From the NCBI RefSeq assembly GCF_030682035.1, contig NZ_JAUXQZ010000016.1:62001-126000 (forward strand): 64,000 bases of DNA, in the 5' to 3' direction. Below, one piece after another: positions 58,719 through 64,000 of the stretch (positions are counted from its first letter, which is position 1; every line of letters begins with the position of its first letter). Source of the stretch: Brevundimonas sp. (GTDB taxonomy: Bacteria; Pseudomonadota; Alphaproteobacteria; Caulobacterales; Caulobacteraceae). The notes under the pieces are model-generated. The model was given only the letters and a program-made list of their open reading frames with translations, had not been told where the DNA came from and searched no databases. The translations under genes and the position numbers were made by a program.

Positions 58719-59624
58719 ATGGCAAAAGAGGGCGAACCTTGGCATGAGCGCGCCATGACCGAGATCGCCGTCCTGACACCCGATGCCGCCGACCCCTCCT
58801 ATGCCGGCCAATGGCCCGGTGTGCTGGAACGGCTGGGCGAGGCCTTGGCGACCGGCGGGCTGACGGCGGTTCCGACGCCGTGGACGGACCACATCGCAAG
58901 CGCCGACGGCCTGACAAGGTTTCCGCTGGTGCTGCCGCTGATCGCCTGGGGCTATCACCGCGACCATGACCGCTGGATGCAGGCCTGTGCGACCTGGGGG
59001 GCCGCGGGCGTGCGGATGCTGAACCCGCCGTCGGTGCTGGGCTGGAATTCGGACAAGAGCTACCTCGGGCGGCTGGCTGATCAGGGCGTGGCCATCCCCG
59101 ACACCCTCTGGATCGACGCCCCGACGCAAGGCGACGCGGACGCCGCCTTTGACCGGTTCGGCGTCGAGCAGATCGTAGTCAAGCCGCGCGTCTCGGGCGG
59201 GGCTTACAAGACGCTGCGGCTGGCGCGGGGCGAGCGGATGGACGGGGCGCCCGAGGGGCCGGCGATGATCCAGCCCTATCTGCCGACCATAGAGACCGAG
59301 GGCGAGACCTCGTTGCTGTTTTTCGGCGGCAAGCTGAGCCACGTCGTCGGGAAGCGGCCTGTCCCGGGCGAGTTCCGGGTCCAGGTCCAGTACGGCGGCG
59401 GCTATGTCGCCCTGCCCGAGCCCCCGGCGGGGGCGCTGGCGCTCGCCGAGAAGACGCTGGCGGCGATCGACGAGGACCTGCTCTACGCCCGCATCGACAT
59501 GGCGCGCGACGCCGCGGGGAACTGGCTGTTGATGGAGGCCGAACTGATCGAGCCGGACTTCTATCTGGCCTCGGCGCCGGAGGGCGGGAAACGGTTCGCG
59601 GCGGCGGTCAGGGCGCGGCTCTGA
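58719..59624 (+). CDS. ATP-grasp domain protein
   Basis: A 301-residue protein from the ATG at 58719 (GGAGG upstream); an ATG at 58755 would give the family-typical start MTEIAVLTPDAADPSY. The middle shows the ATP-grasp pattern: FGVEQIVVKPRVSGGAYKTL (Lys and glycine loop), MIQPYLPTIETEGETSLLFF, GGKLSHVVGKRPVPGEFRVQ, and LYARIDMARDAAGNWLLMEA followed by ELIEPDFYLA, which supplies the metal-binding Glu/Asp. Related proteins ligate small amino acids or peptides. The gene is bounded on both sides by copies of one repeat family. Confidence 0.85.
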   Translation: MAKEGEPWHERAMTEIAVLTPDAADPSYAGQWPGVLERLGEALATGGLTAVPTPWTDHIASADGLTRFPLVLPLIAWGYHRDHDRWMQACATWGAAGVRMLNPPSVLGWNSDKSYLGRLADQGVAIPDTLWIDAPTQGDADAAFDRFGVEQIVVKPRVSGGAYKTLRLARGERMDGAPEGPAMIQPYLPTIETEGETSLLFFGGKLSHVVGKRPVPGEFRVQVQYGGGYVALPEPPAGALALAEKTLAAIDEDLLYARIDMARDAAGNWLLMEAELIEPDFYLASAPEGGKRFAAAVRARL

Positions 59625-59788
59625 TCCCTCTCCCGAGGGGAGAGGGGTTGAGCGCACGAGAGCGCAGCGATCGTCCTTGCGCGAAAGGGTGAGGGCGTCC
59701 GGCACCAGGGACGTCAGGCTCCGTAACCCCTCATCCTCCCGCTCGGCTGCGCCGAGCGGGCCCCTCCTTCTCCCGATGGGAGAAGGAA
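59625..59788. repeat. 164-bp palindromic repeat between ATP-grasp gene and nth
   Basis: It starts right after the ATP-grasp stop with CCCTCTCCCGAGGGGAGAGG and has the same following block as 58504-58572. A second hairpin closes it (CCTTCTCCCGATGGGAGAAGG region, ending 59788). CCCGCTCGGC / GCCGAGCGGG is an inner stem. The element fills the gap between two convergent genes exactly. Confidence 0.7.
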
Positions 59789-59790
59789 AC

Positions 59791-60528
59791 CTACGTCGCC
59801 TCCCCCAACGCTGCCAGCCCCGCCCGGCTCGGGCACAGGTCGCTGATCACGCAGGCGCTGCATTTCGGTTTCCGAGCGGTGCAGGTGTAGCGGCCGTGCA
59901 GGATCAGCCAGTGGTGGGCCTTGGGCAACCATTGCCCGGGCACGACGCGGAACAGCTGGGCCTCGACCTTGTCGGGGGTGGCGGCATTGGCCAGACCCAG
60001 CCGGTGCGAGACGCGGAAGACGTGGGTGTCGACGGCGATGGCGGCCTCGATGCCCAGTTCGTTCAGCACCACGCTGGCGGTCTTGCGGCCGACGCCGGGC
60101 AGGGCCTGCAAGTCGGCGCGGTTCAAAGGCACCTCGCCACCGTGCTGTTCCAGCACGATGCGGCTGAGGGCGATGACGTTCCTCGCCTTGCCGCGATACA
60201 GGCCGATCGAGGCGATGTACGGGACCAGCCCCGCCTCCCCCAACGCCAGCATCTTCTCCGGGGTGTCGGCGACGGCGAACAGCTTGTCCGTGGCCTTGTT
60301 GACCGCAACGTCGGTGGCCTGGGCCGAAAGGGCGACGGCGACCACCAGCGTATAGGGGCTGGAGAAGTTCAGCTCGGTCTTCGGCTCGGGCATGGTCCGG
60401 GCCAGCCGCTCGAAGATCGCCTCGACCCGGTCCTCGTCCGGCGGCCAGCCGAGCACGGGGACCATCGCCCCGGTCATGACGGCGGGGCGTTTCGGCGGGG
60501 GTTTGGGACGGGCCCGGGGCGGCTTCAT
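59791..60528 (-). CDS. nth: endonuclease III
   Basis: A 245-residue DNA glycosylase/AP lyase of the HhH-GPD family that removes oxidised pyrimidines. The catalytic Lys lies in LQALPGVGRKTASVVLNELG, the Asp in AIAVDTHVFRVSHRLGL, and the [4Fe-4S] ligands in YTCTARKPKCSACVISDLC (C-x6-C-x2-C-x5-C). The N-terminus has a basic, proline-rich extension (PPRARPKPPPKRPAVM) not present in E. coli Nth. A small membrane-protein gene precedes it on the same strand. Confidence 0.96.
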   Translation of the reverse strand: MKPPRARPKPPPKRPAVMTGAMVPVLGWPPDEDRVEAIFERLARTMPEPKTELNFSSPYTLVVAVALSAQATDVAVNKATDKLFAVADTPEKMLALGEAGLVPYIASIGLYRGKARNVIALSRIVLEQHGGEVPLNRADLQALPGVGRKTASVVLNELGIEAAIAVDTHVFRVSHRLGLANAATPDKVEAQLFRVVPGQWLPKAHHWLILHGRYTCTARKPKCSACVISDLCPSRAGLAALGEAT

Positions 60529-60569
60529 GGCGATCGGTTAGCAGACCCCCGCGCCCGGCGGGAGAGGCG

Positions 60570-60719
60570 CTAGTCCGTCCAGCGGTCGGGAATGAACAGG
60601 GCCCCCGCGCCGATCACCATGCCGGCCAGCCCGACCGCCAGCGGCAGGTCGAACAGGATGGCGCAGCTCAGGATCAGCAGACTGGCGGGTTGGGCGAAAC
60701 GGGCGGCGAGGCGCTTCAT
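60570..60719 (-). CDS. 49-residue two-helix membrane protein
   Basis: A very small gene, ATG at 60719 with GGAG eleven bases upstream, stop TAG at 60570-60572. The product starts MKRLAARFAQPASLLILSCA, has two hydrophobic stretches (ASLLILSCAILFDLPL and AVGLAGMVIGAGALFI) and ends PDRWTD. Length, ribosome site and hydrophobic pattern support a genuine gene. It is 41 bases upstream of nth in the same direction and may be co-transcribed. Function unknown. Confidence 0.6.
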   Translation of the reverse strand: MKRLAARFAQPASLLILSCAILFDLPLAVGLAGMVIGAGALFIPDRWTD

Positions 60720-60819
60720 CGAGGATCTCCGGTCAGCTTGGCCGTATTCGATGCCCCGGCGCCGCTGCGGTCAAGCACGTTCGGAAACAGGATGTGTAGA
60801 GCGCTCACCCTCAGGGCGG

Positions 60820-60848
60820 TTGATTTCTGGACAGAACTGTCCATTTAT
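60820..60848 (+). promoter_or_regulatory. promoter and TetR-type operator of the efflux operon
   Basis: TGGACAG-AA-CTGTCCA (60828-60843) is a perfect inverted repeat with a two-base centre, 24 bases before the ATG at 60867. It lies just after a TTGATT that could be a -35 element. The last gene of the operon encodes a TetR-family protein, so the palindrome is the expected operator for autoregulated repression. Confidence 0.7.
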
Positions 60849-60866
60849 GCGGCCGTCCTCCCCGAC

Positions 60867-61997
60867 ATGCCGCCCGAGTTCGTCATGACCCTGTCTCCCG
60901 CCAACAAGAAGCGCCTCCCCCTGATCGTCGCCGCCGTCACGGCTTTGGCCCTGATCATCGGCGGCTTCGTCTGGTGGCAGGGCAAGCAGCGCTGGGAGGC
61001 CACCGACAACGCCTTCGTCGCCGCCGACACCACGGGAGTCAGCCCCCAGATCGACGGCTATGTCGTCGAGGTGTTGGTGGCCGACAACCAGCGGGTGGCG
61101 CCGGGCCAGATCCTGATCCGGCTGGACGACGCCGACGCCCGCGCCGCCCTGGCCCAGGCCGAGGCCAATCTCGCCGCCGTGATCGCCGCCGTCGGCAATG
61201 TCGATGCCCGCGCCGCCCAGGAACAGGCCATGATCGCCTCGCGCGCCGCCGGCGTCGCCCAGGCCCATGCCCAGGCCGAACTGGCCGCCCAGCAGGTCGA
61301 CCGCTATGGCAAACTGGCCGAACAGGGCTGGGTGTCGCAGCAGCGGATCCAGACCGAACAGGCCGGGGCCCGCACCGCCCAGGCCTCGGTCGCCGAGGCG
61401 GAAGCCGCCCTGGTCGCCGAGCAGCGCACCGCCGGGGTGCTGGGCTCGAGCCGCAGCCAGAGCCTGGCCGCCGTCGACCTCGCCCGCGCCCAGGTCGAAC
61501 AGGCCCGTATCGCGCTGGACCGCACGGTCATCCGCGCACCCGTCGGCGGCGTGGTCGGGGCCCGCGGCGTCCGCGTGGGACAATATGTGCGGCCGGGCGG
61601 GCAGATTCTGTCGATCGTGCCGCTGGGCGACGCCTATGTGGTCGCCAACTTCAAGGAGACCCAGCTGGACCGTCTGCGTCTCGGCCAGACAGTGGAGATC
61701 AGCGCGGACGCCTTCCCCGGCGAGCGGCTGGTCGGCCATATCGACAGCTTCGCCCCCGCCACGGGCTCGGAATTCGCCCTGATCCCGGTCGAGAATGCGA
61801 CCGGCAATTTCACCCGCATCACCCAGCGCGTGCCCGTGCGCATCCGCGTCGATGCGGCGGGCGCCGCCGCCCTGCGACCCGGCCTGTCGGTCGAGGTCAA
61901 GGTCGATCTGAAGAGCCGCGGCGGGCTGAATTTCGCCGAGGCCGCCATCGGTCCGGTGGTCGCCGCCGTCGCGCCAAGGGGCGCCGCGAGGCGGTGA
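60867..61997 (+). CDS. emrA: HlyD/EmrA-family membrane fusion protein
   Basis: A 376-residue protein from the ATG at 60867 (60885 also possible). It has one N-terminal membrane helix (LPLIVAAVTALALIIGGFVW), the start of the lipoyl half-domain (WEATDNAFVAADTTGVSPQI, DGYVVEVLVADNQRVAPGQI), a coiled-coil hairpin of Ala/Gln/Glu-rich heptads (residues about 95-200), the second lipoyl half (DRTVIRAPVGGVVGARGVRV), and a beta-barrel (VVANFKETQLDRLRLGQTVE). It bridges the inner-membrane pump to an outer-membrane channel. It overlaps the pump gene by four bases (GTGA). Confidence 0.93.
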   Translation: MPPEFVMTLSPANKKRLPLIVAAVTALALIIGGFVWWQGKQRWEATDNAFVAADTTGVSPQIDGYVVEVLVADNQRVAPGQILIRLDDADARAALAQAEANLAAVIAAVGNVDARAAQEQAMIASRAAGVAQAHAQAELAAQQVDRYGKLAEQGWVSQQRIQTEQAGARTAQASVAEAEAALVAEQRTAGVLGSSRSQSLAAVDLARAQVEQARIALDRTVIRAPVGGVVGARGVRVGQYVRPGGQILSIVPLGDAYVVANFKETQLDRLRLGQTVEISADAFPGERLVGHIDSFAPATGSEFALIPVENATGNFTRITQRVPVRIRVDAAGAAALRPGLSVEVKVDLKSRGGLNFAEAAIGPVVAAVAPRGAARR

Positions 61998-63568
61998 AGC
62001 CGGTGGTTTCCGCCCCCGCCCCGGCGCCCGCCGTCAACTGGACCTTTCTGCTGCTCGGCTTCGCCGGGATGGTGATCGGCCAGTTCATGGCCATCCTCGA
62101 CATCCAGATCGTGGCCTCGTCCCTGCCCCAGATCCAGGCCGGGGTCGGCGCCTCGGCCGACGAGATCAGCTGGATCCAGACCGCCTATCTGATTCCCGAG
62201 GTCGTGATGATCCCTTTGTCAGGCTATCTGTCGCGGTTGTGGGGGACGCAGAAGGTCTTCCTCGTCTCCTGCGCCGGCTTCCTGGTCATGAGCGTGGCCA
62301 CCGGCATGTCGTCGTCGATCGAGGCGATGATCTTCTTCCGGGCGCTGCAGGGTTTCGTCGGCGGGGCCATGATCCCGACCGTCTTCGCCGTCGCCTTCAC
62401 CGCCTTCCCCCCGGACAAGCGGGTCACGGCCAGTATCGTCATGGGCCTGATCGTCACCCTGGCCCCGACCGTCGGCCCGACCCTGGGCGGACATCTGACG
62501 GAATGGCTCAGCTGGCGCTGGCTGTTCTTCATCAACGTCATCCCCGGTATGCTGGTTCTGTTCCTGGTCGGCCGCTATGCCAATTTCGACAAGGGCGACC
62601 CGTCGCTGGCGAGGGGGTTCGACTGGTTGGGTCTCGGCCTGATGGCGACCTTCCTGATGAGCCTGCAATTCGTGCTCGAGGAGGGATCCAAGAACGACTG
62701 GTTCGCCGACGACATGATCCTGCTGCTGGCGGTCGTCGCCGGCATCACCGGTCCGACCTTCATCTGGCGCTCGCTGACCTATCGCAATCCGATCGTCGAG
62801 CTGCGCGCCTTTACCAACCGCAACTTCCTCGTCGGGGTTGTGATGACCTTCACCGTCGGGGCGGCCCTGTTCGGCGGCACCTTCCTGCTGCCGCTGTTCC
62901 TCGGCCGGGTGCGTCACTATTCGGCCTCCGAGGTCGGGACGACCATGGTAGTCTCGGGCCTGGCCATGTTCCTGACCGCCCCCTTCGCCGGGCGGCTGGT
63001 GCGCAAGGTCGACCTGCGGCTGCTGATGTTCGGCGGCTTCATGCTGTGCGCCTGGGGCATGTGGGATGCGCGGCAGGTGACCGAGGACTGGGGCTTCTGG
63101 GAGTTCGCCAGCGTGCAGGCGGTGCGCGGCTGCGGCGTCATGCTGGCCATGATCGCGGCCCAGCAGGTGACCATGTCGACCCTGCCGCCCGAGATGGTCA
63201 AGAACGCCTCGGGCCTGGTCAATCTGAGCCGCAACGTCGGCGGCGCCTTCGGCCTGGCCATCCTCAACACCTCCCTGACCCGGAACACCGCCCTGCACAT
63301 GAGCGAGCTGACCCAGCACATTCCGGTAACCGACGCCCGCCTGCTGGCCATGCTGGCCGGGATGCAGGAGCGGTTCGCGGGCTCGATCGACCCGGCCGGC
63401 GCGGCGATGAAGGCGGTCTACGGGATGCTGCACCAACAGGCGACAACCCTGGCCTTCGGGGACGCCTTCGCCATGCTGGCCATCGCCTGCGCCTTCGCCG
63501 CCTGCGTCACCCTGCTGTCGCGCCCCGTGAAGACCCCGCCCGGCGCCTCGCCGGTGGAGGCGCACTGA
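61994..63568 (+). CDS. emrB: DHA2 family MFS multidrug efflux pump (EmrB-like)
   Basis: A 524-residue transporter from the GTG at 61994, with about 14 membrane helices. MVIGQFMAILDIQIVASSLP is the DHA2 motif in helix 1; ISWIQTAYLIPEVVMIPLSG, ALQGFVGGAMIPTVFAVAFT and GPTLGGHLTEWLSWRWLFFI (motif C and neighbouring regions) follow. It would drive drug export with the proton gradient as part of the EmrAB-type complex. The stop overlaps the TetR start by one base. Confidence 0.94.
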   Translation: MKPVVSAPAPAPAVNWTFLLLGFAGMVIGQFMAILDIQIVASSLPQIQAGVGASADEISWIQTAYLIPEVVMIPLSGYLSRLWGTQKVFLVSCAGFLVMSVATGMSSSIEAMIFFRALQGFVGGAMIPTVFAVAFTAFPPDKRVTASIVMGLIVTLAPTVGPTLGGHLTEWLSWRWLFFINVIPGMLVLFLVGRYANFDKGDPSLARGFDWLGLGLMATFLMSLQFVLEEGSKNDWFADDMILLLAVVAGITGPTFIWRSLTYRNPIVELRAFTNRNFLVGVVMTFTVGAALFGGTFLLPLFLGRVRHYSASEVGTTMVVSGLAMFLTAPFAGRLVRKVDLRLLMFGGFMLCAWGMWDARQVTEDWGFWEFASVQAVRGCGVMLAMIAAQQVTMSTLPPEMVKNASGLVNLSRNVGGAFGLAILNTSLTRNTALHMSELTQHIPVTDARLLAMLAGMQERFAGSIDPAGAAMKAVYGMLHQQATTLAFGDAFAMLAIACAFAACVTLLSRPVKTPPGASPVEAH

Positions 63569-64000
63569 TGTCGCGCGCGGCCGGACAGGTCGATGAGACC
63601 AAGACCGAGGCCATTCTCGACGCGGCGCTCGCGCTGTTCGGGGAAAAGGGCGCCCTGGCCTCGATGGAGGCCATCGCGCGCCGCGCCGGGGTGTCGCGTC
63701 AGACCCTCTACAACCGCTTTCCCAGCAAGCTGGAGATCGGCCGCGCCCTCGCGTCCCGCCGCTCCGACGCCATCAGCGCGCCGCTGCGCGCCGGCGGCGA
63801 TCCCGAAACCGTGCTGACCGCCCTCGCCGCCGGCCTGCTGGACAAGCTCTGCCGTGTCGAAGCGGGGGCGGCGTTGCGCGGCGTGGCCCTGATGTCGCCC
63901 GAGATGCCGGACCTGGCCGACGCCATCTACCAGGCCGGGCCGGCGGAAGGCCTGCGCCGCCTCGCCGCCTGGCTGGCTGAACAGGACCGGCTGGGCCTGT
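63568..64000 (+). CDS. TetR/AcrR family regulator, 3' end cut by window
   Basis: At least 144 residues are visible before the window ends. The N-terminal HTH is typical: TEAILDAALALFGEKGALAS, MEAIARRAGVSRQTLYNRFP, SKLEIGRALASRR. The C-terminal helical part (VLTALAAGLLDKLCRVEAGA) is the ligand-binding and dimer domain. It starts at the ATG overlapping the pump-gene stop, so it is the third gene of the efflux operon and should repress it by binding the palindrome at 60828. Confidence 0.93.
   Translation, partial: MSRAAGQVDETKTEAILDAALALFGEKGALASMEAIARRAGVSRQTLYNRFPSKLEIGRALASRRSDAISAPLRAGGDPETVLTALAAGLLDKLCRVEAGAALRGVALMSPEMPDLADAIYQAGPAEGLRRLAAWLAEQDRLGL

Noticed and set aside
60974..61993. 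Long plus-strand frame upstream of and continuous with the EmrB-like pump
   Set aside because: It overlaps the membrane fusion protein in another frame and is Arg/Gly/Pro-rich; the pump starts at the GTG at 61994 by position and composition.
1..64000. CRISPR array
   Set aside because: No run of equally spaced short direct repeats was seen; the repeats here are palindromic, dispersed intergenic elements.

Overview
The window is a GC-rich, densely packed bacterial chromosome segment that reads as an alphaproteobacterium of the order Caulobacterales, most like Brevundimonas. This rests on the gene content (ubiE-ubiB, etfBA, def, fmt-truA, polA, trmD-rplS, a 463-residue AhcY), on promoter-like motifs of the alphaproteobacterial type (GGAAC-N16/17-CGTT for the general stress sigma factor EcfG/SigT; GTTC-N7-GTTC for LexA), and on abundant short intergenic palindromes. 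No rRNA, CRISPR array, prophage or transposase was seen. One tRNA (Arg, CCG anticodon) is present.

Layout. 1-6.9 kb: a Pro/Ala-rich membrane protein cut by the window edge, a DHFR-fold reductase, a glutathione transferase, a zinc-ribbon protein, a small membrane protein with repeated operator-like sites, a YadG-like ABC ATPase, biotin synthase and a tandem-domain aspartic protease. 7-12.4 kb: ahcY behind a perfect palindrome, an astacin-type protease, a cobalamin adenosyltransferase and the ETF operon. 12.4-22.5 kb: a low-GC orphan, a pair of amidohydrolases of which the second has lost its metal ligands, arfB, the ubiquinone genes ubiE-ubiB, a Crp/Fnr regulator with an EcfG-type promoter, phhB and an SDR. 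22.5-34.2 kb: a DUF885-like peptidase, tRNA-Arg, thioesterase, def, an inserted accessory stretch (M48 protease, orphan secreted protein, YdeI-like protein), fmt-truA, a TPP enzyme and polA. 34.2-39.2 kb: an accessory island (see below). 39.3-49 kb: a BaiN-like flavoprotein, trmD-rplS, kynA, the ydbH-ynbE-ydbL envelope lipid-transport operon and an M23 endopeptidase. 49-64 kb: catabolic GST/FAH genes, EcfG-type stress genes (DUF883 plus a holin-like partner; a glycine-zipper lipoprotein), a lipid-kinase/phosphoesterase pair, a DsbD-like reductase, an ATP-grasp enzyme, endonuclease III, and an EmrAB-type pump with its TetR regulator at the right edge.

The most interesting region is the roughly 5-kb island between polA and the flavoprotein gene. 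It lies between two similar 41-bp direct repeats. It encodes a minus-strand operon of a ubiquitin-like protein whose Gly-Gly is followed by a four-residue tail, a JAMM/JAB isopeptidase able to remove such a tail, and an E1 (ThiF-type) activating enzyme, with no recognisable E2. Divergently transcribed from it are an XRE-type regulator and an ImmA/IrrE-type metallopeptidase, and the shared intergenic region carries three copies of a TTGCGA-N2-TCGCAA palindrome. A DinD-like gene with a near-consensus LexA box, and a perfect LexA box at the other end, frame the cluster. This looks like a regulated, possibly damage-linked, bacterial ubiquitin-like conjugation system.

A second theme is repeat DNA. 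At least five families of palindromic intergenic elements occupy gaps between genes, often filling them exactly. One of them supplies the last codons and stop of the dsbD-like gene.
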